This document shows, in pieces, positions 17,720-25,906 of a stretch of DNA of 64,000 nt. How positions within the stretch are numbered: position 1 is the stretch's first letter; each line of letters begins with the position of its first letter. Source of the stretch: Deltaproteobacteria bacterium (GTDB lineage: Bacteria > Bdellovibrionota_B > Oligoflexia > Oligoflexales > CAIYRB01); NCBI GenBank assembly GCA_016874735.1, contig VGTI01000013.1, forward strand, positions 1-64,000. Reading direction: 5' to 3'. A program made the translations under genes and the position numbers. A model generated the notes under the pieces. That model saw only the letters and a list, made by a program, of their open reading frames with translations, had not been told where the DNA came from and did not search any database.

Positions 17720-18776
17720 GGGCCAGCACGGCCTCCGCTAGTTGTTTGAAGGGGCGTGCCAACTCGTTGTCACTAAGTGCTACAGGCTTGCCACTGTCGC
17801 CGCCCTCGCGCACGGCGGCGGTCAGGGGCACATGGGCCAATACTTTGAGTTTACGCGCCGCTGCCATCTCACTCCCACCACCGGAGGAAAAAATAGGCTC
17901 GTGATGGCCACACTTGGGGCAAACAAACTCAGACATGTTTTCCACTAGACCAAACACCGGCACATCGAGTCTTTGAAACATCGTCAGCGCCTTGTGAGCG
18001 TCGAGCAGCGCTACGTTCTGCGGCGTCGTCACGATCACCGCGCCGTGGATTGGCAAGGTTTCGACCAGCGCCAATTGAATATCACCTGTCCCAGGCGGCA
18101 GATCGATGACCAGATAATCTAGCTCGCCCCACTTCACGTCGTAGCACAGCTGCCCAAAGGCCTTAGCCACTAGGGGGCCGCGCCAAATCACTGGCTGCTC
18201 GGTATCAGTAAGGAAGCCAAAGCTCACGGTTTTCACCCCATGAGCCGAAAGTGGCAAAAGCTTATCGCCGTCAGTCACCGGCATCTGTCCGGCTATTCCC
18301 AGCATCATCGGAATCGAAGGACCGTAAATGTCGGCATCAAGGAGGCCTACCTTGGCACCAGTGGCGGCTAATGCCGTCGCCAGATTCACGCTCACGGTCG
18401 ATTTGCCGACGCCGCCTTTGCCCGAGGCTACGACGACGACATGCGTCACGCCGGGGATGGCCCGTTTGGCGATTTGTAGTCCGAACGGCGACTTGCGCTC
18501 GCTCAAGGGCGCTGGGCCACTGGTCGGGCCACTTGGTAGCGGTTTATTGCGCTTGAACCGAACCTCGATCTTGTGACTTGGGCTCGCAGCCTTGAGGCCG
18601 CGCTCGATGGTTAGCTTTTGATCGAGGCTGAGCCCATCGGATGCGACCTTGGCCAACACCGATGATGGCCCGAGCGGCTCTACACTTAGGCGTGCTAAGG
18701 TTTCGGTTTCACTCTCATTTTCAAGATCAGCCGCGGCCCTTAGGCCAAGCAGCGCCGCACTTAATTCGGCTTGCAT
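17712..18776 (-). CDS. mrp: Mrp/ApbC-type Fe-S cluster carrier P-loop ATPase
   Basis: This 354-aa protein starts at MQAELSAALLGLR, chosen because GAGGA lies six bases upstream. An ATG 12 bases earlier is weaker. After an N-terminal MIP18-like half-domain comes the deviant Walker A VVVASGKGGVGKSTVSVNLA, then LLDADIYGPSIPMMLG, DYLVIDLPPGTGDIQLA and the cluster-binding Cys pair in FVCPKCGHHEPIF. This is the full set for the Mrp/NBP35 family, which transfers Fe-S clusters to apoproteins in the cytoplasm. It is divergent from the glutaredoxin gene, another redox/Fe-S related function. Confidence 0.9.
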   Translation of the reverse strand: MQAELSAALLGLRAAADLENESETETLARLSVEPLGPSSVLAKVASDGLSLDQKLTIERGLKAASPSHKIEVRFKRNKPLPSGPTSGPAPLSERKSPFGLQIAKRAIPGVTHVVVVASGKGGVGKSTVSVNLATALAATGAKVGLLDADIYGPSIPMMLGIAGQMPVTDGDKLLPLSAHGVKTVSFGFLTDTEQPVIWRGPLVAKAFGQLCYDVKWGELDYLVIDLPPGTGDIQLALVETLPIHGAVIVTTPQNVALLDAHKALTMFQRLDVPVFGLVENMSEFVCPKCGHHEPIFSSGGGSEMAAARKLKVLAHVPLTAAVREGGDSGKPVALSDNELARPFKQLAEAVLAHG

Positions 18777-18862
18777 GCTTATCCTCATTTTCGGGATGAT
18801 AGGCGAGATTTCCGCGGGGGCGAATCTGCGTCCTCCTTATAACTTTGCTAGGGTGCATAGTC

Positions 18863-19123
18863 ATGCAAGAAATTACTGTCTACACTACGTTAGTATGTTC
18901 CTACTGTCATGCAGCCAAAAGACTGCTCGAACAACGCGGTTTAGCCTTTAAGGAGGTCGATCTGACGCATAATCCTAAGCTACGTCAGGAACTTTCTGAG
19001 GCCAATAGTGGTTACCGGACGGTGCCGATGATCTTTATTGGTCGCGAGTTTATCGGTGGCTTCACTGAACTCGCTGCCCTGGATCGCAGTGGCTCGCTGA
19101 CGGCTAAAGTCAATGCGCCTTAA
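18863..19123 (+). CDS. Glutaredoxin
   Basis: This 86-aa protein starts at MQEITVYTT, with AGGGTG about ten bases upstream. It has the dithiol active site CSYC followed by HAAKRLLEQRG, the cis-Pro segment YRTVPMIFIG and the glutathione-binding GGFTELAALD. The whole protein is one thioredoxin fold of GrxC type, reducing disulfides with glutathione in the cytoplasm. Its end overlaps the next gene by 11 bases. Confidence 0.9.
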   Translation: MQEITVYTTLVCSYCHAAKRLLEQRGLAFKEVDLTHNPKLRQELSEANSGYRTVPMIFIGREFIGGFTELAALDRSGSLTAKVNAP

Positions 19124-20531
19124 AGCTTCGCTCCTTGCCCTCATTATTGGTGCCGCTAGCACCTTTGCATGGTCTTGGTCCGTGCGGCAGAACCGTGAGC
19201 CGGAAGATACGCCAGAAGCTCTGGACGCGGTCCCCGCAGACACCTTGGTCTTGTCACCACCGGCAAGTGACGCCAAGGTCCAAGTGACCGAGCTTCAGGG
19301 CGGTGGTCCCGAGGACGAGGCGGCCATGCAGCGCATCTACGGGGCCTTCGCCCTGGGGGATTTTTCTGGGGCTCTGAGCCTTGCCGATACTGCGGCGTTG
19401 GACAGTAAGTTGTCAGTGGCGTTTCGTCACTGGCTGAGTCAACAGATGCCGTCGATCTTAGTAAGTGCGGGCTGGTCAAAGTTACGCCTAGGTGACTGCG
19501 AACAGGCTACGGATTGGTTGCGACGTGCCGTTGCCTTAACACCTGCACCAGCAGCAGTCAAAGGCCTGGCCGTTTGCTTTTATAAACAAAAGCAAATGAG
19601 CCTCGCTCGTGAGCAGTTTCTGAATTATCTAGCACTTGAGCCTAACGATAGCGAAATGCTACTCCTCTACACTGACGTCCTGGAATCAGAGGGCCGTTTC
19701 GTCGATGCTGTCGGTATCCTGAAACAACTCCAGACACTGGCCGAAAATCCTGCGGCAAATCTGGATGGCGCTGCTATAGGGCAGCGCTTGCAGAGTATGC
19801 AAAGCCGTGAGAAAGAGAGCGCCTCCATGCAGACCGAGGCGTCTCGCAACTTTCGTCTCAGCTTCCGTAGCGGTGATCACGAGGATCTCGTGGCATTTGT
19901 CCTGCAAGCGCTGGAAGATGCTGCCGATGAATTTCGCGAATCGTTTGGTCTCCCGGCACCGCAGAGCCAAATTGAAGTGGTGATGTACCCAGCGGCTAGT
20001 TTTCAAGGAGTGACGGGTGGGGGGCCGGCGTGGGCCGAGGGTTTGTACGACGGACGCATTCGCATACCCGTGCGCCCTGAGCCACAGAAGACCGATAAGG
20101 CCGATCTCGACATAGTTCTGCGGCACGAATTAGTGCATGCCCTTTTAGCGCAGCTAGGCGACAGCCGTACTGTACCGCCCTGGTTTGGCGAAGGGGTGGC
20201 GCAGCGACTTTCATGCGCTGGCCGTTCTTGCGGTCGTTTTGCCTTCCCGCCGCAGCCTGGGGGCTTTTTGCCACCCGATTCTTTTGCTTCGTCCTACCTA
20301 GCCCTGTCGACCGTTAACGCCGGTCGCGCCTACCAACAGAGTTTATTTCTCATACTGACGATTGAGGCGCTAAAGGGCGAGCAGTCCTTGCGCCAGATCT
20401 TGACGTCTGTAACTACGAGCAGTGACATCAGCTCCGACGGTCTTTTGCTGCCTGTCGGTCTTGATTTTACGCGGTTGCATGCCGCTGCGTCTGAGCTGTG
20501 GATTAAACGCCAATCACCAGACGGACGCTAA
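19113..20531 (+). CDS. Peptidase MA-like metalloprotease with TPR repeats
   Basis: This 472-aa protein has an N-terminal membrane anchor or signal (LLALIIGAASTFAWSW). Residues about 70-230 form TPR-type helical repeats (ALGDFSGALSLADTAA, WLRRAVALTPAPAAV, FLNYLALEPNDSEML). The C-terminal third has the zinc motif LDIVLRHELVHALLAQLGDS and PPWFGEGVA, whose Glu would be the third ligand, as in the peptidase MA/gluzincin group. It probably acts in the periplasm. It overlaps the glutaredoxin gene, so the two are likely co-translated. Substrate unknown. Confidence 0.7.
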   Translation: MRLKASLLALIIGAASTFAWSWSVRQNREPEDTPEALDAVPADTLVLSPPASDAKVQVTELQGGGPEDEAAMQRIYGAFALGDFSGALSLADTAALDSKLSVAFRHWLSQQMPSILVSAGWSKLRLGDCEQATDWLRRAVALTPAPAAVKGLAVCFYKQKQMSLAREQFLNYLALEPNDSEMLLLYTDVLESEGRFVDAVGILKQLQTLAENPAANLDGAAIGQRLQSMQSREKESASMQTEASRNFRLSFRSGDHEDLVAFVLQALEDAADEFRESFGLPAPQSQIEVVMYPAASFQGVTGGGPAWAEGLYDGRIRIPVRPEPQKTDKADLDIVLRHELVHALLAQLGDSRTVPPWFGEGVAQRLSCAGRSCGRFAFPPQPGGFLPPDSFASSYLALSTVNAGRAYQQSLFLILTIEALKGEQSLRQILTSVTTSSDISSDGLLLPVGLDFTRLHAAASELWIKRQSPDGR

Positions 20532-20645
20532 ACATCGTCTTTTTGACGCAGTAAATGTCATCGCGCAGGGACGAAAGATTAGTGGCTGAAACCTGACTAT
20601 TTGCGCTATAAAAGTGCCTCTAAATTCTTTTGAGTGGTAGATATC

Positions 20646-20969
20646 ATGATGCACCATGTGCTTAAATTAACGGTTGTTATTTGTTTGGCGGCAAGTTGCG
20701 GTGGTGAGAGCGCACCGAGTGGTTCACATCGCGTCAAGGGGATTGGGGCCTGTGAGGCAGGCCATCTCGCCACGCAGTGCCATAATCGCAGCGTCTGTCG
20801 CCTGGTGTGCGCGGTAGGCGGTGCGGCTGCAAGTGCGGCAACGGGTGGCTCGACTCTGGCGCGAGCCGGGACGGCAGGAGGTGCCCAGGTGTGCTCTGAG
20901 CTATGCTCAGAAGTGCCTCAGTGTTCAGAGGTATACATTTGTGATCGCTATGAAATGGGGGGGCCTTGA
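20646..20969 (+). CDS. Small Cys-rich lipoprotein
   Basis: Starting at MMHHVLKLTVVICLAASCGG, the sequence has a classic lipobox (LAAS|C), so it is probably lipid-anchored. The mature part of about 90 residues contains ten or so Cys (GACEAGHLATQCHNRSVCRL, QVCSELCSEVPQCSE, YICDRYE), separated by an Ala/Gly-rich stretch. The frame could also open from a GTG twelve bases upstream. No family recognised. It is convergent with the pseudouridine synthase gene. Confidence 0.55.
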   Translation: MMHHVLKLTVVICLAASCGGESAPSGSHRVKGIGACEAGHLATQCHNRSVCRLVCAVGGAAASAATGGSTLARAGTAGGAQVCSELCSEVPQCSEVYICDRYEMGGP

Positions 20970-20979
20970 GCCCAGCTCC

Positions 20980-21954
20980 CTAGCGGCTGAGCTGGGCCCA
21001 AAGCTCCACCATGTCGTCTGGCATGGGGACTTCAACTCTCACCTCACGGCCACTTACCGGGTGCACAAATTCCAGTGAGCGCGCATGCAGGCAAAGACGC
21101 CGCCAGCCAGTGCGGGCTACCACGTTTTCCGTCAGCCCACGCTCGAAATATTCGAGGAAGACGTTTTCGTCCGGATGATAGGTTTTGTCGCCAAAAAGCT
21201 CGTGGCCGGCGTGAGCAGCGTGGATTCGGATTTGATTGGTGCGCCCAGTTTTGGGACGCGCCTCGAGCAAGGAGGCATCCTGTCCACGTCCGAGCACTGA
21301 GAACTCGGTCAAGGCATGCAGTCCGTCGGGTACGACCCACTTTTTGATGCGAATCGCACTCGCGGCTAAATCGCCAATGGCACCGTCGGCTACCCAATGA
21401 TCAAAGCGCGGAAGACCTCGGGCGATCGCCAGGTATTCCTTGCGCAGCTGACGTTCGGCAAAATCAGTAGCTAGTTTACCACGGACTGCGGCTGTGGCAC
21501 CGCAAATGACGATTCCGCTCGTCTCGCGATCAAGCCTGTGGACCGCCGCCCATTCGCGCCCAATTTCCTGCCATACAATTTCTGTGAACGTATTTTTGCG
21601 ATACGGGCCATTCTCGTGCATCGGCAGGTTGCCGGGTTTATATACCGCCATGACAGGGCCGTCTTGCCATAGGACGCGAATGGCGCGATCAACTTCCGGC
21701 TCCACCGTCTTTGGTGCGTAAAGGGTCAGTTCGTCCCCGCACTTCAGGCGCGCCGCATTCTTGCAGCGCCGTCCGTTGACGAGTAGGCGCTCGCTCGAAA
21801 TACGCTGTTGCCACCCGTTGCGCGAGAGGAAAGGAAACTGCCGCGCCAAGTAATCATCAACCCGCTGGCCTACGGACTCTACTGGCACAGGACCACCGAG
21901 GCGTCGGTATTCGTGCGTCGCCGCTTCATTGTCTGATGTCGCTAGGGTCTGCAT
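20980..21954 (-). CDS. RluA-family 23S rRNA/tRNA pseudouridine synthase
   Basis: This 324-aa protein has an N-terminal S4-like RNA-binding domain (RVDDYLARQFPFLSRNGWQQ ... LLVNGRRCKNAARLKCGDEL). The synthase domain carries the catalytic-Asp motif AAVHRLDRETSGIVI, with KPGNLPMHENGPY before it and KTGRTNQIRIHAAHAGHELF after it. These are the RluA-class motifs I, II and III. It isomerises specific uridines in rRNA or tRNA. Which site cannot be deduced. It is divergent from smpB. Confidence 0.9.
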   Translation of the reverse strand: MQTLATSDNEAATHEYRRLGGPVPVESVGQRVDDYLARQFPFLSRNGWQQRISSERLLVNGRRCKNAARLKCGDELTLYAPKTVEPEVDRAIRVLWQDGPVMAVYKPGNLPMHENGPYRKNTFTEIVWQEIGREWAAVHRLDRETSGIVICGATAAVRGKLATDFAERQLRKEYLAIARGLPRFDHWVADGAIGDLAASAIRIKKWVVPDGLHALTEFSVLGRGQDASLLEARPKTGRTNQIRIHAAHAGHELFGDKTYHPDENVFLEYFERGLTENVVARTGWRRLCLHARSLEFVHPVSGREVRVEVPMPDDMVELWAQLSR

Positions 21955-22012
21955 GTGCTAAATAGATTACCCAGTAAGACGTTGGCAGGGCGCTTAACAT
22001 AGTACGGAGCTC

Positions 22013-22468
22013 ATGGAAAACAAAATCATTACCAATAATCGCAAGGCTTTCCACGAATACGTCGTGAGTGAACGCTACGAGGCTGGGATGGTTTTAACCG
22101 GCACCGAAGTTAAAGCGGCCAGAGCGGGCAAGGTCAACCTAAACGACGGTTGGGTCGCTATTGATGAGTACGGTGAAGCCTACCTGCATGACGCCCATAT
22201 CGCTAAGTATAGCCACGGAACCTACGCCAATCATGTCGAGACGCGCCCCCGGAAGCTACTGTTAAGTCGCAAGGAATTGGCTAAGTTAGAGACCAAGACC
22301 GAGGAAAAGGGGTTCACCATCGTTCCCCTCAAAATGTACTTCAAGGGTCAGCACATCAAGCTGGAAATTGGCGTGGCCAAAGGTAAAAAAGCGCACGACA
22401 AGCGGGATAGCGCCGCCGCCAAAGAGGCTGCCCGTTCCATTGAACGCGCGATGAAGCACCGGCGCTAG
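22013..22468 (+). CDS. smpB: SsrA-binding protein SmpB
   Basis: This 151-aa protein has SmpB hallmarks: NRKAFHEYVVSERYEAGMVL, TGTEVKAARAGKVNLNDGW, HIAKYSHGTYANHVETRPRK and LLLSRKELAKL, then a basic tail GVAKGKKAHDKRDSAA and RAMKHRR. It binds tmRNA and delivers it to stalled ribosomes (trans-translation). No tmRNA gene was recognised nearby. Length is normal for the family. Confidence 0.95.
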   Translation: MENKIITNNRKAFHEYVVSERYEAGMVLTGTEVKAARAGKVNLNDGWVAIDEYGEAYLHDAHIAKYSHGTYANHVETRPRKLLLSRKELAKLETKTEEKGFTIVPLKMYFKGQHIKLEIGVAKGKKAHDKRDSAAAKEAARSIERAMKHRR

Positions 22469-22631
22469 GCGGCGCGTCTGGCCACAAAGGTTGGTATCGG
22501 ATTTGCTATAGCTATGGCAACCGGTTAGGCCCGGCTGTGGTGCGATGATTGCAAGCCACTGAAATAAATGACAATAATTTCGTTGGTGTGCGGTCTGGCC
22601 GGCGTTGTCTTGGCTGTGAGGTGGTAAACAA

Positions 22632-23975
22632 ATGACACTTGAGCGATCAGTAATCAATACGGCGGTGGCGGGTAAAAAACATCCCAGCCACTCTCATCTG
22701 CCAGAATGGCAGGCATTCAGCTTTGCTAGTGGCCAGTTTTTACTCCACATCCCGAGCTCTCATGTGCTTGAGGTTCCAGGCTATTTGGTGGCCCAGGTGC
22801 GCGGTGAGGTAAACGACCCAGCGGCCGCTGCCGAACTTGATGGCCTTGCCCAGGCGTTGCCGCGTCCCGTCAAGAAAAAGCCTGAACTCGACATAAGGGC
22901 GATCTCCCTTAATATGGCGCAAGGCTGCAATCTCAGGTGCACCTACTGCTTTGCTGGCGAGGGTGACTACGGCAGCAAGGGTATGATGAGTTTCGCCACG
23001 GCCAAGGCTGCCATCAGTCTCTTGGCTCAGGGCAAGAGCTCGTTTCACGTAGTTTTTTTCGGCGGCGAACCCATGCTCAATTTTGCGGTCATGGAGCAGG
23101 TAGTCAACTGGTGCGAAGCTGAGCAGCTACCGATCACCTTCTCTATGACCACCAACGGCACGCTCCTAACAGCCGAAAAAATGGCGTGGTTGAAGGCCAA
23201 GAAGTTTGCACTGAACTTGTCCTACGATGGCCCAGGCATGCATGCGAAACAGCGATTAAACAAGGACAGAGCTACGAACTCCGAGGCGCTCGTCGAGCGT
23301 AAAATTGCGGCCTTTTCCACTCAGCTTGCGGCGCTGCGTGATGTTAGGCTCAGAGCAACGGTCACGAAGGCGACCCTGCCATATGCAGAAGAAGCGCTGC
23401 TGGCAACATTGAACTCCAAGAACTTCAAGGTATTTCTGTCTCATCATGCGACAAGTGAACGTGGCGTTGAATTCGGTGACGATGACATTACCTACCTTGG
23501 TGACGTGCTTCGTCGCATCGTTGACCGCTTTATTGCGGCCGGTGATTTTGCGCGTCTCCTCAAGCTAGAAAACATAGAACAAGCGGTCCGCATGATTCAT
23601 CGCGGTAAGACCGGCGGTATGACATGTGGCGCCGGTGTGAACTACTTGACGGTATCTGTCTCGGGCGGTTTTTATCTCTGCCACCGGTTTAACGAGGACG
23701 AGAGCGAGCGCGTCGGTGGTATCACCGATGGTCTCTCCTATGACAAGTTGGCTGAAGTCTCGGCTTTCCGTTCGGCAGGTAAGGCCCCGTGCAACACATG
23801 TTGGATGCGTGAATGGTGCGCTGGCGGCTGTATGCATGAGCATAAGAGCGCCAGCGGGGATAAGTTTGCGATTGACCCCCGATTCTGTAGACTGCAAGCC
23901 ATCGAGATGATCGAGGCGATGCGTGTTTACACCACAATACTGGCGCGAGACCCTGCGTTGCTGGAGTCGATCTAG
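22632..23975 (+). CDS. Radical SAM/SPASM peptide maturase
   Basis: This 447-aa protein has GAGGTGG upstream of the ATG. The N-terminal 90 residues resemble the substrate-recognition region of QhpD/SCIFF-type maturases (FSFASGQFLLHIPSSHVLEV). The radical SAM cluster motif is GCNLRCTYCFAGEGDYG near residues 98-112, followed by VVFFGGEPMLNF and TTNGTLLT. The C-terminal SPASM domain has its auxiliary-cluster Cys in MTCGAGVNYL, FYLCHRF and CNTCWMREWCAGGCMHEH ... FCRL. Such enzymes install thioether or C-C crosslinks in ribosomal peptides. The gene is two bases from the first CHASE2 kinase gene, and a 52-aa peptide gene lies at the end of the cluster. Confidence 0.85.
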   Translation: MTLERSVINTAVAGKKHPSHSHLPEWQAFSFASGQFLLHIPSSHVLEVPGYLVAQVRGEVNDPAAAAELDGLAQALPRPVKKKPELDIRAISLNMAQGCNLRCTYCFAGEGDYGSKGMMSFATAKAAISLLAQGKSSFHVVFFGGEPMLNFAVMEQVVNWCEAEQLPITFSMTTNGTLLTAEKMAWLKAKKFALNLSYDGPGMHAKQRLNKDRATNSEALVERKIAAFSTQLAALRDVRLRATVTKATLPYAEEALLATLNSKNFKVFLSHHATSERGVEFGDDDITYLGDVLRRIVDRFIAAGDFARLLKLENIEQAVRMIHRGKTGGMTCGAGVNYLTVSVSGGFYLCHRFNEDESERVGGITDGLSYDKLAEVSAFRSAGKAPCNTCWMREWCAGGCMHEHKSASGDKFAIDPRFCRLQAIEMIEAMRVYTTILARDPALLESI

Positions 23976-23977
23976 GA

Positions 23978-25897
23978 ATGTCACGATCACTAAAATCAGT
24001 CGTCATCAGCGGGCTGTTTTTATCTGTGATCGCGTCATTGGTCTATGTGTTCTATGCAACTGAGCTCAGGTCGAGAACAGAAGACGAGCTTTACGATTTG
24101 CGGACACGCTTAGCACCGTCACTGCGCCCGAAGAACCCAGTGCTCTTGATAACCATCGATGATGGTGAGCCGCAGACTTCACTTGCTTTAGGGTCAATGC
24201 CGTGGCAGGCGCGGCCGATTCAGTCGCTGGAGGCAGAGAAAGTTATAAACCTGACCGAGCGACTCCTCAACAGTAAGGCTCGGATGATAGGTGTCATCTT
24301 GCCGCCGCAATTTGTCAGTTACGACGATCCCCATTTAGATAAGCTGGCTGCACTGGCCAAAGGTGACGAACGCATCTTTATTGGCGCTTTTGGTCATTCG
24401 AAAATTGCAGATGACGAGAGCGGCCGTGCTAGCAGGTTGCTTCTGACAGCTGCTGATAGCCTGTATCGCGCAGATATTAAACGTGACTTTAGGCGTGAGA
24501 CGATTCGTAAACTTTTAGTTAGAGAGCCTGATGACTATCCTCATATAGTCTACAGTATGGCAGAGCGTTTTAAATCAGGGGCAACTGCCAATAAGGATGC
24601 GCAGCAAACTGTGCTATCTCCGAATCGCGTTAATCATAGCGGCGACCCCCTCGTCATTGAGCTAAATTACGCGCATAAAGATGAACTAATACAGCTGACG
24701 GCAAGCTCCGTCATAAGTAATCCCGAACATGTGGACCTCACAGATTCGGTGATTCTCGTCGGTTATACCGGATTTAGACCGTTTACGTTCGATAGTCGCG
24801 AGGCCACCTACGTCAATACACCGTGGCAGCCAGAGGGTGCCGACCTCAGCAGCGGTATTCCGGTGCTACATCTGGCAGCTATTGGTCTCATAAATCTTAT
24901 TGACGACACCCATCTCAAGCGCGCTTCAAATTGGGTAAACCTGACACAAACCGTTTGTCTCTCACTCTTGGCGCTAGTCGCATGGAGTTTTGAAATCCGA
25001 ACCGCCAGTCTGATTTTTGTATGTAGCTGGGGGCTTTTGTTGATTGTACATGCAGCTCTTTTTTCCTATTTAAACCTTCATATTCCACTTGCGGACACGG
25101 CTCTTTGGTCTGCGCTCGCGACTGTTTGTGGTGCATTTTGGCGCCTGAGGGCAGATATTCAGCAGCGCGCTGGCAAGCTAGAAAAGCTTAGCTCGGATGC
25201 CGCACTTGCTGAGATTCAAGATAAATTTCTGAGTCGGTTTGCTGCTGAATTATTGCAGCTGAACGATCAGCTTTTAACGATTTTAAAATCTATGTCCAGT
25301 CCCATGACTGGGACAGCCGCTCGGGCTCTAGAAAAAGCTACTAGCAGTGCTGTTGAACTCCAAGATTACTTGGTCGGTATGCGACACGTTGGCTACCTAA
25401 ATCGTATGGATAACGTCAAACCCACCATGTCTGACGTAACCATCGGCGAGGTGATAGTGGAGGTTTTGCGGCTTTTTGAGCTTAGATCTCAGGAGGCGCA
25501 GGTGAGTTTTTTGGTTAGTCTAACTCCGGACGCCGAGGCCCGGGGTGACCGAACATTAATAGCGCAGATTCTCTATAATCTCGTAAGTAACGCGATAAAA
25601 TACTCGCCACGAGGGGGAGAAATTGAAGTAGAAGCAGTCCGGCAAAAGAGCCAGATCATCATGCGCGTCTCGGATCATGGTCCAGGTATCGATGCCGAAT
25701 TCCATGAGCGAATTTTTGAAAAATTTTACCGGATCAAAGATGAAATTGTTTACAAAAGTAAAGGGCATGGTCTTGGGCTGTATCTCAGCCGCTATTTCGC
25801 CAGGCAAATGAATGGTGATATCGAAGTCGTTTCATCTCCGGGATCTGGTGCCACTTTTATACTGCGGCTTTTGGCATCTAAGAAGGGGCGAGGATAA
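23978..25897 (+). CDS. CHASE2 sensor kinase-like protein A (ATPase intact, phospho-acceptor His missing)
   Basis: This 639-aa protein has an N-terminal membrane helix, then a periplasmic CHASE2 domain (DELYDLRTRLAP, PVLLITIDDGE, SMPWQARPIQSLEA) and three membrane helices near residues 320-400. The cytoplasmic part keeps the histidine-kinase ATPase boxes: N box QILYNLVSNAIKYSPRGG (about 530-547), SDHGPGIDAEFHERIFEKFY and KGHGLGLYLSRYFARQ. The helix where the phosphorylated His should sit reads DKFLSRFAAELLQLNDQL, with Ala in place of the SHELR-type His. It starts two bases after the radical SAM gene stop and is followed, nine bases later, by protein B, which has the opposite defect. Confidence 0.85.
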   Translation: MSRSLKSVVISGLFLSVIASLVYVFYATELRSRTEDELYDLRTRLAPSLRPKNPVLLITIDDGEPQTSLALGSMPWQARPIQSLEAEKVINLTERLLNSKARMIGVILPPQFVSYDDPHLDKLAALAKGDERIFIGAFGHSKIADDESGRASRLLLTAADSLYRADIKRDFRRETIRKLLVREPDDYPHIVYSMAERFKSGATANKDAQQTVLSPNRVNHSGDPLVIELNYAHKDELIQLTASSVISNPEHVDLTDSVILVGYTGFRPFTFDSREATYVNTPWQPEGADLSSGIPVLHLAAIGLINLIDDTHLKRASNWVNLTQTVCLSLLALVAWSFEIRTASLIFVCSWGLLLIVHAALFSYLNLHIPLADTALWSALATVCGAFWRLRADIQQRAGKLEKLSSDAALAEIQDKFLSRFAAELLQLNDQLLTILKSMSSPMTGTAARALEKATSSAVELQDYLVGMRHVGYLNRMDNVKPTMSDVTIGEVIVEVLRLFELRSQEAQVSFLVSLTPDAEARGDRTLIAQILYNLVSNAIKYSPRGGEIEVEAVRQKSQIIMRVSDHGPGIDAEFHERIFEKFYRIKDEIVYKSKGHGLGLYLSRYFARQMNGDIEVVSSPGSGATFILRLLASKKGRG

Positions 25898-25906
25898 TTC
25901 ACAGTC

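Noticed and set aside
22469-22631. tmRNA gene beside smpB
   Set aside because: No alanine-tRNA-like ends or tag-peptide reading frame are visible in the gap.
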